Assembly: GCA_002839375.1 (NCBI GenBank)
Contig: PGXY01000006.1
Span: forward strand, 248,001-312,000
DNA length: 64,000 bases
Source of the DNA: Spirochaetae bacterium HGW-Spirochaetae-1
GTDB taxonomy: Bacteria > Spirochaetota > UBA4802 > UBA5550
Direction: 5' to 3'
Position numbers and translations under genes: made by a program. Under the pieces are notes generated by a model, which was not told the origin of the DNA, ran no database searches, and was given only the letters and a program-made list of their open reading frames with translations. Below are positions 1 to 8,669 of this stretch, one piece after another; the stretch's first letter is position 1; every line of letters starts with the position of its first letter.

Positions 1-23
1 GAATTGCGGCTTCGACACGGGAA

Positions 24-728
24 TTGTCAGCTGATAGTAATATGAACACAGCCTCTGTCAGCATTGATCTCGGAAAAGCCGTGGATGATAACAAGAATAT
101 CCTTATTGTTGCCTATGGCATTAATGAGGGTGTTGAAAACAGGCTCAAGGAAATACTGTCTCTCTACCTGAAAAAAAATGATTGTGGCCCCCTGCTGGCG
201 CCCCTGTATACCTGCATCAAGGAACTGCTCATGAACGCCATCAAGGCGAATTTTAAATTCATTTTTTTTGAGGGATATGAATCAAAGAGCGAGGTTGATG
301 AGCTCATAGGATATGAGAAGGCGCTGCAGGTTTTCAAGCTGGAAATGAGCAGGGAGGAAGCCCGGTATCTGGAGTCGCTGGCGAAAAGGAATGATATCAA
401 GGCTCATGTGCTTTTTAACTATTCCGATGGAAGCCTGAACATAACCGTGGCGAATCCTGTTCCCATGACTGAACTGGAAAAGAAAAAGGTCCGGGAAAAA
501 CTTCAGGACGCCGGACGGTGCGAGGATATTTCAGAATATTTTCTGAAGATCGCCGATGACCCTCACCGCGAGGGAGCGGGAATTGGGCTTGTCCTGGTTA
601 CAATGATGTTGAAGTCACTGCGGATACCGGAAAATGGCTTCAGCATAAAAGCAGGGTCTTCCCGTACGGTAGCCCAACTGAAGATTCCTCTCAATGAGGG
701 AATACTGAAAAATTATACGAGGTCATGA
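24..728 (+). CDS. HATPase-fold (GHKL) protein, possibly 5'-truncated by the window edge
   Basis: This is probably an ATP-binding protein of the histidine-kinase/anti-sigma-kinase (GHKL) fold. A segment reading KELLMNAIKAN near residue 68 resembles the N box, and GAGIGLVLV near residue 187 resembles the G2 box, both of which bind Mg-ATP in that fold. There is no transmembrane segment, dimerisation helix with a phospho-accepting His, or receiver domain, so it looks more like a free-standing RsbW-type ATPase than a full sensor kinase. The start is uncertain: TTG at 24 and ATG at 42 are possible, neither has a clear Shine-Dalgarno (SD) site, and the frame stays open to base 3, so the true gene may begin outside the window. 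Its stop lies two bases from the stop of the convergent manA gene. The fold call is by motif only. Confidence 0.7.
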   Translation: MSADSNMNTASVSIDLGKAVDDNKNILIVAYGINEGVENRLKEILSLYLKKNDCGPLLAPLYTCIKELLMNAIKANFKFIFFEGYESKSEVDELIGYEKALQVFKLEMSREEARYLESLAKRNDIKAHVLFNYSDGSLNITVANPVPMTELEKKKVREKLQDAGRCEDISEYFLKIADDPHREGAGIGLVLVTMMLKSLRIPENGFSIKAGSSRTVAQLKIPLNEGILKNYTRS

Positions 729-730
729 AT

Positions 731-1921
731 TTACAGTGGGACGGCAGCCTTGAATACTCGGCAGTTACCGGTAATCCGGTATGGCGGAGCTAAAGCCGGG
801 ATAAGAAAGACGTCTCCCGGCGAGGCGGTAAGTTCCGTTGATGAGGATTCGAGCGTCACCGTTCCTTCAACAAAGAGCAGTATTTCCACATTTCTAATTT
901 CAGCGCTTTGATAGGACTGATATATTGAAGTATTTATTTCCGACAGTTGAAACTCCGCGGCGCCGGTTCTGAATACTTTTTCATTGCCGTCTGCTGCTCC
1001 TTCCATAATCTCCACGGGCGTATCACTGAATGTTACAATAGAAAGCAGTTCAGCTACATCAATGTTTTTTCCCGTTAGTCCTCCCCGGATGACATTGTCC
1101 GAGTTGGCCATGAGTTCAATGCCCAAGCCGTGAATATAGGCGTGAAGGCGGCCTGCCGGCAGATACATGGCCTGTCCCGGCTTGAGTTCCACGAGGTTCA
1201 GGATCACCGGAGAGAGAATGCCCGCATCATCGGGATACTCTTTGCTGAGACGGCAGATCCAGGCGCATGCCCCGTCCTCTCGTGAGAGTTTGGCGGCATT
1301 GAGAGCAGTTTCATCGATGATTTCTTTTTTTCTCTCCGGGGCCAGGGTCATGAGCCTGCTGTAGAATGTTTTTAATCCCCCGGAACGGAGAATGGTCGTT
1401 TCCTCCCGCAAAGTGTGCGGAGCGATATTGTCGAGGTAATCGGCGATAACGCGGGGTGCCCGGAACCCGCACAGGGCTGTAAAGGGCGTTAGTGCGTAGA
1501 TCAATTCCGGTTTGTGATTGTCGTCATGATAATTTCTTTCCGGCGAGTCCGGGGGAACGCCTTTATTGTTTTCCCGGCTGAAACCCGCCGCGGCCTGTTG
1601 TTTATCGGGATGGACCTGGATGGATAGGGGTCTTTCGACGCCAAGAATCTTAAAAAGGAAAGGGAGGGCGTTGCCGAAATTTGCGGTTACGCGCCGGCCC
1701 AGAATTTCATGCGGATATTCTGCTATAAGGGATGGGAGGGGAACCGGTCCTCCTTCCATTATAACCTGCGAAGGTCCCCGTGGGTGGGTGCCCATCCAGA
1801 GTTCTGCATGCGGCTCCCGGGACATGTTGTCAATATGCAAAAGTTCCGCTATGAAAGAAGGCGAGCCCCAGGAGTATGTCTGGATAGTGTTTGCCAGGCG
1901 ATGGATCTCATGATATAGCAT
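731..1921 (-). CDS. manA: mannose-6-phosphate isomerase, class I
   Basis: Interconverts mannose-6-phosphate and fructose-6-phosphate in the cytoplasm, feeding GDP-mannose and surface polysaccharide synthesis or mannose use. The N-terminus (YSWGSPSFIAELL, then AELWMGTHPRGPS) is typical of type I isomerases. Zinc ligands are visible: Q and H in QVHPDK near residue 102, E in HKPELIY near 136, and H in LPAGRLHAYIHG near 260. The length of 396 residues suits the family. The gene is transcribed alone, convergent with the preceding gene and divergent from the hydantoinase-type gene across 142 bases. The SD is weak (GAGAG), so the start is less certain than the identity. Confidence 0.95.
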   Translation of the reverse strand: MLYHEIHRLANTIQTYSWGSPSFIAELLHIDNMSREPHAELWMGTHPRGPSQVIMEGGPVPLPSLIAEYPHEILGRRVTANFGNALPFLFKILGVERPLSIQVHPDKQQAAAGFSRENNKGVPPDSPERNYHDDNHKPELIYALTPFTALCGFRAPRVIADYLDNIAPHTLREETTILRSGGLKTFYSRLMTLAPERKKEIIDETALNAAKLSREDGACAWICRLSKEYPDDAGILSPVILNLVELKPGQAMYLPAGRLHAYIHGLGIELMANSDNVIRGGLTGKNIDVAELLSIVTFSDTPVEIMEGAADGNEKVFRTGAAEFQLSEINTSIYQSYQSAEIRNVEILLFVEGTVTLESSSTELTASPGDVFLIPALAPPYRITGNCRVFKAAVPL

Positions 1922-1999
1922 CAGTTTTCATTTCTCTCACTGTCTGGAAAAAAGAGCGGTAAAAAGGACGGGTATGTCAAGACAATTAATATATCTTCC

Positions 2000-2029
2000 T
2001 TGACAATTCATTGTCGCAATTCCTATAAT
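2000..2029 (+). promoter_or_regulatory. sigma70-type promoter with palindromic operator candidate
   Basis: TTGACA at 2000-2005 and TATAAT at 2024-2029 are separated by 18 bases and lie 35 bases upstream of the ATG at 2064. A perfect palindrome, GACAAT-TC-ATTGTC (2002-2015), overlaps the -35 box, and another GACAATTAAT copy lies just upstream at 1981. A repressor bound there would block polymerase, so the downstream operon is probably regulated. Confidence 0.7.
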
Positions 2030-2063
2030 CGATTACCTTAATTTCCATAGGCAGGATATTTCA

Positions 2064-3725
2064 ATGATTCTAGGGCTGGATGTGGGAGGAACCCATACCG
2101 ATGCGGTAATTATAGATGATAACCGGGTTTTGTCCACTTTTAAGGCAGTGACGGATCACTATAATCTTTTAAGCTCCATCAATGCAGCTATAAAAGGGGT
2201 CCTGACGGGTTTTGATTTACAGAAAATCGACAGGGTGAATCTCAGCACGACCCTTTCCACCAATGCAATTGTGGAGGGAGTTCTCGAAAAAGTAGGAATG
2301 ATAATATCTTCCGGCCCGGGGATCGATCCTCGTAATTTTGCCATTGATGAAAACTGCCACATTGTAGAAGGTTCCATTGATCACCGCGGGTCCATTGTCA
2401 AGGAACTGGACCGGAAGGAACTGGAAAAAATAATAAAAAAATTTCAGAAGCAGGGGATTAAGGTCTTTGCCGCCGTGACCAAATTTTCCACGAGAAATCC
2501 CGACAGCGAAAACAATATTAGCCAGGCCCTTTCAGAGATGACGGATTTTATCACCATGGGCCATAAACTTTCCGGCCAGCTCAGCTTTCCCCGAAGGATC
2601 ACCACGGCCTATTATAACTCCGCTGTCTGGAGAGTATACAACGGTTTTGCCGACGCCATTGATTCCAGTATGAAGGAACTGGGCATCGATGCAAAGATTA
2701 ATATACTCAAGGCTGACGGTGGCACAATGCCGCTCAATTTTTCCCGCAACGTTCCCGTGGAAACCATCCTGTCGGGTCCCGCTGCCAGTATCCTGGGAAT
2801 TCTTGCCCTGTGCAGAATCAGGGATGATGCCATCGTGCTTGATATCGGGGGAACCACAACGGATATCGCCATCTTTGTGCAGGGCGTTCCGCTTATAGAG
2901 AGACAGGGAATATCCTTCGATTCCCGTCCCACGCTGGTCAGGTCCCTGGAAACCAGGTCCATCGGTATTGGCGGTGATTCCGCGATTCTTGTAAAAGATG
3001 GAGAAGTGACCGTGGGTCCGGAACGCCGGGGCCCGTCCATGGCAGAAGGCGGGAGCTGGCCCACGCTGGTGGATGCTTTTAATACCAGGGGCATTATCAG
3101 CTTCAAAAACAGGGATAGTTCTCTTCAGGGCCTGGGGACGCTGGCGGAGGAAAACGGCATGACTGCCGATGATCTGGCCGCTGCGGCCATTGGTTATGCC
3201 GTAGACGCCATAAAGAATGCCGTGGACCGTTTCATAGCTGAACTGAATGACAAGCCGGTATATACTATTCATGAAATGATTGAAGGCGTGATCATTAAAC
3301 CGGTAAAGATCTATGCCATGGGAGGGCCGGTCCAGGGATTTGTCGACCTCTTTAAAAAGAAGTTCGGCATGGATGTGGTCATACCGGATAACTATGATGT
3401 GGCGAATGCCATAGGCGCCGCTCTGGCGAAGACCACCATGGATATTGAACTTTTTGTCGATACGGGCAAGGGGGACCTGATAATACCCAACCTGGATATT
3501 CGCAGGAAAGTATCCCACCGCTACGGGCTTGAGGACGCTGAATTGGACGCGAAAAATTATCTCTGGGAGTATGCAAAACAGATGGACCCCCGGATGAAGG
3601 AGGAGGATGTGGAGATTATAGAATCCTCATCCTTCAAGATGGTGAGCGGCTATTTCAGCTCCGGCAAGGACATACGTGTGAAATGCCAGATTAAACCGGG
3701 TGTAACCCATTTTCTGGGAAGGTAG
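2064..3725 (+). CDS. hydantoinase/oxoprolinase-family (HyuA-like) ATPase
   Basis: Belongs to the HyuA/5-oxoprolinase subunit A family, which uses ATP to open cyclic amides or carboxylate ketones; the actual substrate cannot be read from sequence. The ASKHA-type phosphate motifs are clear: LDVGGTHTDAVI at residues 4-15 and LDIGGTTTDIAIF near 258, with a further glycine-rich AMGGPVQGF near 418. At 553 residues it is shorter than the roughly 650-700 of N-methylhydantoinase A, mainly at the C-terminus. No B subunit (HyuB) follows; instead the next gene, two bases downstream, encodes a deacetylase-fold protein. Start chosen at ATG 2064 after AGGA. The -35 box carries a palindromic operator candidate. 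Confidence 0.85.
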   Translation: MILGLDVGGTHTDAVIIDDNRVLSTFKAVTDHYNLLSSINAAIKGVLTGFDLQKIDRVNLSTTLSTNAIVEGVLEKVGMIISSGPGIDPRNFAIDENCHIVEGSIDHRGSIVKELDRKELEKIIKKFQKQGIKVFAAVTKFSTRNPDSENNISQALSEMTDFITMGHKLSGQLSFPRRITTAYYNSAVWRVYNGFADAIDSSMKELGIDAKINILKADGGTMPLNFSRNVPVETILSGPAASILGILALCRIRDDAIVLDIGGTTTDIAIFVQGVPLIERQGISFDSRPTLVRSLETRSIGIGGDSAILVKDGEVTVGPERRGPSMAEGGSWPTLVDAFNTRGIISFKNRDSSLQGLGTLAEENGMTADDLAAAAIGYAVDAIKNAVDRFIAELNDKPVYTIHEMIEGVIIKPVKIYAMGGPVQGFVDLFKKKFGMDVVIPDNYDVANAIGAALAKTTMDIELFVDTGKGDLIIPNLDIRRKVSHRYGLEDAELDAKNYLWEYAKQMDPRMKEEDVEIIESSSFKMVSGYFSSGKDIRVKCQIKPGVTHFLGR

Positions 3726-3727
3726 AT

Positions 3728-5041
3728 ATGCTGAAAGCGAAAAACAGAATGGGACTGATATTTTTCCCTGCCTTTGACTGGGCCATTTCCGCATCCCATC
3801 CAGAGAGGGAGGAACGCCTTCTTTATACACAGGATCAGCTGCGTGAAGAGGGTGTTTTTGACATCGAGGGAATCGTGGAATATAAACCCGACCTGGCCCT
3901 GGAGGCCGATGTCATGAGAACCCACTTCTGTTTTCCCGATGTGGATTCAGTAACCACTGAATCGCATATGATCTCGGCTGGCGGGGCAATCCGTGCGGCG
4001 CGGCTCGTCATGGATGGTGAAGTGGACAGGGCCTTCGCCCTGGTGAGACCTCCGGGACACCATGCAATGAAATCGGTCCATGGGAACCGGGGCTTCTGCA
4101 ATATCAACAATGAAGCGATCATGCTTGAGTATATCCGTGAACATTACGGCACCAAAAGAATCGCCATCGTCGATACGGACTGTCATCACGGCGACGGGAC
4201 CCAGGATATTTACTGGCATGACCGGGATGTTCTTTTTATATCTCTCCACCAGGACGGGAGGACACTGTACCCGGGCTCCGGCCATATCGAAGAGAACGGC
4301 GGCCCCAATGCGCGGGGCAGGACAATCAATATTCCGCTGCCGCCCCATACCTCTGATGACGGTTTTCTGTATACCATTGACAACATGGTGCTGCCCATTC
4401 TCGCCGATTTTAAACCGGAAATAATCATAAATTCAGCAGGTCAGGATAATCATTATACCGATCCAATCACCAATATGAATTTCTCGGCCCAGGGCTACGC
4501 TATCCTGAACGAAAAGCTCAGTCCCCATATTGCCGTGCTTGAAGGGGGATATTCGATCCAGGGAGCTCTGCCCTACGTGAACCTGGGCATTGTCCTGGCC
4601 ATGGCCGGTGTGGATTATTCCCATGTCCGCGAGCCCGATTTTAACCGCGAGGCCATACAGCAGGACAAGGAAACCACCCGGTATATAAAAAAACTCACCG
4701 ATTCGGTTCTGGAAGCCTACTTCAATCCCGTTAATGACCGGAGCCTGCCTCCTGAAGGTGAGTTCTCCAGAAGGAGAAAGAACATCTTTTATGACACAGA
4801 CGGGATACAGGAAACTCAGGTGGAATCGGTCATGATCTGCAGCGACTGTTCCGGTGTTATCCGGCTCGAGTCCGCTTCCAGTGTAAACCCCCTGAGTCTG
4901 GGCATCGAGATACCTGTACATGCCTGTCAGCGCTGCAGGGATGAGGGATACCGCCTCCTGGAGAGCGCACGCAAGGCAAAGAAATATAAGACTATTCAGT
5001 TTATTAATAGGGTGGATAGGGAGTATAAGCGTTTCGCCTGA
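3728..5041 (+). CDS. histone-deacetylase-fold (AcuC/polyamine-deacetylase-like) hydrolase with C-terminal zinc knuckle
   Basis: Zinc amidohydrolase of the arginase/deacetylase fold; bacterial members deacetylate acyl-lysine, acetylpolyamines or other amides. RPPGHHA near residue 106 carries the catalytic His pair, DTDCHHGDGTQDIYW near 148 supplies Asp and His zinc ligands, and SAGQDNHYTDP near 236 supplies the third Asp, with Q-D-N-H in place of the usual F-D-A-H. The deacetylase core ends near residue 350. It is followed by an extra tail with CSDC near 371 and CQRC near 400, a Cys4 zinc-ribbon arrangement not part of the standard fold. Two bases separate it from the upstream HyuA-like ATPase, so the two probably act together. 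The substrate is unknown. Confidence 0.88.
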   Translation: MLKAKNRMGLIFFPAFDWAISASHPEREERLLYTQDQLREEGVFDIEGIVEYKPDLALEADVMRTHFCFPDVDSVTTESHMISAGGAIRAARLVMDGEVDRAFALVRPPGHHAMKSVHGNRGFCNINNEAIMLEYIREHYGTKRIAIVDTDCHHGDGTQDIYWHDRDVLFISLHQDGRTLYPGSGHIEENGGPNARGRTINIPLPPHTSDDGFLYTIDNMVLPILADFKPEIIINSAGQDNHYTDPITNMNFSAQGYAILNEKLSPHIAVLEGGYSIQGALPYVNLGIVLAMAGVDYSHVREPDFNREAIQQDKETTRYIKKLTDSVLEAYFNPVNDRSLPPEGEFSRRRKNIFYDTDGIQETQVESVMICSDCSGVIRLESASSVNPLSLGIEIPVHACQRCRDEGYRLLESARKAKKYKTIQFINRVDREYKRFA

Positions 5042-5282
5042 GGTGTCCCTGATTCCCGGGACTGGAAGAACGAGGAGGGAGCTTCGCCGCCCCCCCCTCG
5101 ACCTCCCCGGCGCTCTTCAAACGCCAGAGCGGCTTGGCAGCTCAAGTGCCGCTGGGGCTTATCTTTACTGCCATAAATATCCTCGTTATCGAAATCTTCA
5201 CTGGTGTTGAACGAACACATACAATGATTTTTCCGTAATCGATTCTGGCGGTTCGCAACGGTCATCGTGACCGGCTCACCAG

Positions 5283-5306
5283 GAGTGTGGCGTCCATGCC
5301 ACACTC
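5283..5306 (+). terminator. hairpin, terminator-like
   Basis: GAGTGTGGC (5283-5291) pairs perfectly with GCCACACTC (5298-5306) around a six-base loop. There is no long T run after it and it lies about 240 bases past the deacetylase stop, so it may be a weak terminator or another RNA structure. Confidence 0.4.
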
Positions 5307-5444
5307 TATTGCGGTTGAGAATCTTTTATGAAAATTAAATATTGAACCCTCATTTCTGCCTTCCAGCCGGCTCCACTATAAATCAAAATTCCACATTTTA
5401 ATAACGGCTGCATCGACAGCAAGCGATAATTTTGCATTAAAGCG

Positions 5445-5473
5445 TTGACAGGATATATACCATGATATATATT
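5445..5473 (+). promoter_or_regulatory. vapBC promoter
   Basis: TTGACA (5445-5450), a 17-base spacer and TATATT (5468-5473) make a near-consensus promoter 20 bases before the vapB ATG. GATATATA occurs twice, at 5452-5459 and 5464-5471, spanning the spacer and -10; VapB-type antitoxins commonly bind such sites to autoregulate, which is inferred here. Confidence 0.75.
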
Positions 5474-5493
5474 ATATTCCAGAGGTATCTATT

Positions 5494-5724
5494 ATGCAAA
5501 GTGCTAAACTTTTTATGAATGGCCGGAGCCAGGCGGTCAGGCTGCCGAAAGAATTTCAATTTTCCGGCAGTGACGTGCTTATCCAGAAAGTCGGCGATGC
5601 CGTAATTCTTCTTCCTCATGATAAATCCTGGGAAGTATTTCTGAATGGATTAAATAACTTCACCGATGATTTTATGAGTGAGGGGCGCGACCAGGGAAAG
5701 AATCAAAAGAGAGAAGATATGTGA
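5494..5724 (+). CDS. vapB: VapB-type antitoxin, AbrB/SpoVT fold
   Basis: Antitoxin of a type II toxin-antitoxin pair. The N-terminal MQSAKLFMNGRSQAVRLPKEF is the characteristic swapped-hairpin DNA-binding domain of VapB/AbrB-family antitoxins, and the C-terminal half (from about residue 45) is polar and would wrap the toxin. SD AGAGG lies 8 bases before the ATG. The stop overlaps the vapC start by one base, the usual coupled arrangement. It probably represses its own promoter with VapC bound. The pair is more AT-rich than neighbouring genes by eye, consistent with horizontal acquisition. Confidence 0.93.
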   Translation: MQSAKLFMNGRSQAVRLPKEFQFSGSDVLIQKVGDAVILLPHDKSWEVFLNGLNNFTDDFMSEGRDQGKNQKREDM

Positions 5725-6125
5725 TGTATTTACTCGATACGAATATCTGCATTTATATAATTAACAAAAAACCCGTTGATGTACTGCAAACATTAAAAAC
5801 AAAATTAAAAAAAGAAATCTATATCTCATCGATAACGGTTGCAGAGTTGGAATATGGTGTGGCAAAAAGCAGGTTTCCTGAAAAGAATAAAATTTCTTTG
5901 ATTGAGTTTTTGTCAGTTTTCAACATTTTATATTTTGATGATAATGATGCTGCCGAATTCGGCATTATTAAAGCAGACCTGGAAAAAAATGGCAGTATGA
6001 TCGGACCAATGGATTTTTTGATTTCAGCCCAGGCTAAATCAAAAAAATTGATACTGGTTACCAATAATATAAAGGAATTCGAAAGAGTAAAAGGAATTAG
6101 AATTGAGAACTGGGTTAAAAGCTGA
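5724..6125 (+). CDS. vapC: VapC-type PIN-domain ribonuclease toxin
   Basis: PIN-domain endoribonuclease toxin; characterised VapCs cut tRNA or rRNA when the antitoxin is lost. The start YLLDTNICIYII carries the first catalytic Asp. ITVAELEYGVAKS near residue 39 supplies the Glu, and GPMDFLISAQAKSKKLILVTNNIKEF near 92-117 supplies the later acidic residue and the conserved TNN. All expected acidic positions look intact, so the toxin should be active. A GTG three bases upstream (5721) is also possible, but the ATG overlapping the vapB stop is preferred. A strong palindrome follows 18 bases after the stop. Confidence 0.94.
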   Translation: MYLLDTNICIYIINKKPVDVLQTLKTKLKKEIYISSITVAELEYGVAKSRFPEKNKISLIEFLSVFNILYFDDNDAAEFGIIKADLEKNGSMIGPMDFLISAQAKSKKLILVTNNIKEFERVKGIRIENWVKS

Positions 6126-6143
6126 TAAAAAGCAATATCCGAT

Positions 6144-6183
6144 ATAAACGTACGGGCAGGTCGCGACCTGCCCGTACGTTTAT
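6144..6183. terminator. perfect 40-base palindrome, bidirectional terminator candidate
   Basis: Bases 6144-6183 are a perfect palindrome centred on TCGCGA, with GC-rich core arms (TACGGGCAGG and its complement) and AT-rich ends. It lies between the convergent vapC and glnN genes, 18 bases from each stop. As RNA it forms the same stem on either strand with short U stretches at the end, so it can terminate both transcripts. Confidence 0.75.
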
Positions 6184-6200
6184 TAGCATGTAATATTTCC

Positions 6201-8372
6201 CTAGCAGATAAAAAGCATCTCCCAGAATTTAGGTATCTGCCACAGTTCGTCGTCCACCAGCGTTTCCAGCCTGTCTACGTCTTTGCGGACCGCTGCCATC
6301 TGGGTTTTTATGTCGCTGTTGATGAAATCGGCCTTTTTCTGGACATCGTCCATTCCCTCGGCCTTGGCAACTTTTTCCCTCAGCACTTCGATTCCCTTGG
6401 CGCTGTCGTTAATAAGTTTCGATATGACGCCCAGGAGATCTTTCTGTGCGCCGAGATCGGCGCTGCCGCCCAGTACCGATGCGGTACTGCCGATGGCTGA
6501 CGCAAGGTGTTTCTGATAATTTACTGCTGCGGGGATAACCTGTGTCATCACCATTTGTTTAAGCGCCTTGGCTTCGATTTCAATATCCTTGGCGTATTTT
6601 TCCAGGCGTATGTGATAGCGTGATTTGAGTTCAACTTGAGAGAGCACGCCGTATTTCTCGAAGAGTTTCAATGCCTTTTCAGCAACAAGGGATCGCAGTG
6701 CTTCCGGTGTTGTCTTGAGATTTGGCAGTCCGCGTTTTTCAGCTTCCTTGTGCCATTCGTCCGCATAGTTGTCGCCGTTGAAAAGGACGCTTTTGACATC
6801 TTTCAGTTCCTCGCGGACGATTTCAATAACAGCTTTTTTGATGTCGGAACCTTTATTTTTTTCCAGCTTGGCTGCCACTTCGTCGAGGCTCTCTGCCACG
6901 ATCGTGTTCAGTACGGTCACGGGGAAGGCGATGGACTGTGATGAGCCCACGGCCCTGAATTCAAACTTGTTGCCTGTAAAAGCGAAGGGCGATGTCCTGT
7001 TGCGGTCCGTATTATCCTTTTTCAGCTGGGGAATGGCCGATAGCCCCATGTCGATGATTTCCTGATCCGAGGCGGCAGTCACATTACCTTTCTCGATATC
7101 CTCGAGAATATTTGTAAGCTGGTCGCCCAGGAATATGGAGATGATGGCCGGGGGTGCTTCGTTGGCGCCGAGACGATGGTCGTTGGCGGCGGAACCCACG
7201 GAAGCCCTCAACAGGTCGGCGTGTTTGTGCACGGCCTTGATAGTGGCGATGAGAAATATGAGGAACTGTATGTTGTCATGGGGAGTGTCGCCCGGGTTCA
7301 GCAGGTTCACCCCGTCGTCGGTACTTAATGACCAGTTGACGTGTTTCCCCGATCCGTTGATGCCGGCAAAGGGTTTCTCGTGGAGCAGCAGCGACAGATT
7401 GTGTCGCTTGGAAACCATTTTCAGCGTATCCATGACAAGCTGGTTGTGATCCACGGCCAGGTTCGCTTCTTCATAAACGGGAGCTATCTCGAACTGGCTG
7501 GGTGCAACTTCGTTGTGTCTCGTCTTGGCGGGGATGCCCAGCCTGAAAAGTGCCTCTTCTACATCATGCATGTATGACTGGACTCGCTCTTTGATGCTGC
7601 CGAAATACTGGTCTTCCAGTTCCTGCCCTTTTGCCGGAGGAGCGCCGATGACGGTTCGTCCCGCCAGCACCAGGTCCTGGCGTTTGAAAAAGTAATCCTT
7701 GTCGATGAGGAAATATTCCTGCTCCGGTCCGATGCTCGACGTTATTTTTTTCGATGTGTTATTGCCCAGAAGTCTCAATACCCGCATGGCGCTGTTATTC
7801 ACGGCCCGGACCGATCGAAGGAGCGGGGTCTTTTTGTCCAGGGCTTCCCCGGTATAGGAGATGAAGGCCGTGGGGATGCACAATGTTGTTCCGATTCCGT
7901 TCATGCGGAGAAAAGCCGGACTCGTCATGTCCCAGGCTGTATATCCCCTGGCCTCGAAAGTTGCCCGGAGCCCCCCGCTGGGGAAGCTTGATGCGTCGGG
8001 TTCGCCCTGCACCAGTTGCTTGCCCGAGAAGCGTTCCATCACCTCGCCGGGACCCACGGGATCAACAAAGGCGTCGTGTTTTTCGGCTGTGGCGCCTGTC
8101 ATGGGCTGAAACCAGTGGGCGAAATGCGTTGCGCCCCGTTCTATGGCCCATTCCTTCATGGCATGGGCTACGGCATTGGCCGTATCGATGTCGAGATTTT
8201 TATCATCTTCAATAGCGGATATAATTTTATCATAAACATTTTTTGGCAGTTTGTCCTGCATGACCTTTCGGCTGAAAGTATCTTCACCAAAGTATGAAGA
8301 GATCGGTTTATCCTTTCCTCTCTCGATTTCATAAATTCTTTCTGCTGCCAACACCGGTTCGTTCCGTTTCAT
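6201..8372 (-). CDS. glnN: glutamine synthetase type III
   Basis: ATP-dependent amidation of glutamate to glutamine in the cytoplasm. Length (723 residues) and sequence match GSIII rather than the 440-470 residue type I enzyme. Visible signatures are [12 protein letters not shown], the [17 protein letters not shown] block, [11 protein letters not shown] near residue 340 and [18 protein letters not shown]. The C-terminal part is helical, as in GSIII dodecamers. A TGTAACA-type repeat cluster lies upstream at about 8490-8520, and a TATAAT (minus strand, 8420-8425) may be its -10. A second, unrelated glutamine synthetase gene is at 54622-55929. It ends at the palindrome shared with vapC. Confidence 0.97.
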   Translation of the reverse strand: MKRNEPVLAAERIYEIERGKDKPISSYFGEDTFSRKVMQDKLPKNVYDKIISAIEDDKNLDIDTANAVAHAMKEWAIERGATHFAHWFQPMTGATAEKHDAFVDPVGPGEVMERFSGKQLVQGEPDASSFPSGGLRATFEARGYTAWDMTSPAFLRMNGIGTTLCIPTAFISYTGEALDKKTPLLRSVRAVNNSAMRVLRLLGNNTSKKITSSIGPEQEYFLIDKDYFFKRQDLVLAGRTVIGAPPAKGQELEDQYFGSIKERVQSYMHDVEEALFRLGIPAKTRHNEVAPSQFEIAPVYEEANLAVDHNQLVMDTLKMVSKRHNLSLLLHEKPFAGINGSGKHVNWSLSTDDGVNLLNPGDTPHDNIQFLIFLIATIKAVHKHADLLRASVGSAANDHRLGANEAPPAIISIFLGDQLTNILEDIEKGNVTAASDQEIIDMGLSAIPQLKKDNTDRNRTSPFAFTGNKFEFRAVGSSQSIAFPVTVLNTIVAESLDEVAAKLEKNKGSDIKKAVIEIVREELKDVKSVLFNGDNYADEWHKEAEKRGLPNLKTTPEALRSLVAEKALKLFEKYGVLSQVELKSRYHIRLEKYAKDIEIEAKALKQMVMTQVIPAAVNYQKHLASAIGSTASVLGGSADLGAQKDLLGVISKLINDSAKGIEVLREKVAKAEGMDDVQKKADFINSDIKTQMAAVRKDVDRLETLVDDELWQIPKFWEMLFIC

Positions 8373-8669
8373 AATTCCTCCAGGAAACCTATTGTAAATT
8401 TTTGAATATAAATAACGTAATTATAACCCCTTTCCCTGTCAACATGAGGGGATTAAAAGATATGTATTATCAGTCAAATTTAACATCTGCGTAACAATAT
8501 TGTAACATTTGTAACAATAGAGAACTTAATTGTTATAAGTAAAGAAAAAATAATAAAAATTGTATCCGAATCCTGACCGGGAGCCCGGTATTAATGCACG
8601 CCCGGAGCGGAAGTAAAAATGCAGGATAGCGCTGCAACCGCAATCGAAAGCAGCGCAGGACAGGGTCGT
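8373..8669. other. 297-base intergenic stretch between glnN and the chemoreceptor gene
   Basis: AT-rich, upstream of glnN and downstream of the chemoreceptor gene. It holds three GTAACA/TGTAACA copies between about 8490 and 8518, a minus-strand TATAAT at 8420-8425 and a minus-strand TTGACA at 8437-8442. That -35/-10 pair is only 11 bases apart, so they probably do not form one promoter. I see no gene. Confidence 0.4.

Larger units (their letters stand above)
5042..5493. other. 452-base intergenic stretch before vapB
   Basis: No convincing gene. It starts with a GC-rich patch (C-run near 5091-5098), then a strong hairpin at 5283-5306, then an AT-rich stretch leading to the vapBC promoter. Frames that run through 4920-5304 have no start or SD support and overlap the deacetylase gene. 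Confidence 0.5.

Noticed and set aside
2532-3518. 328-codon minus-strand open frame inside the HyuA-like gene
   Set aside because: Antisense to a gene with strong family motifs; no SD and no recognisable domain.
8437-8442. Minus-strand TTGACA as the -35 of glnN
   Set aside because: Only 11 bases from the TATAAT at 8420-8425, too close to pair with it.
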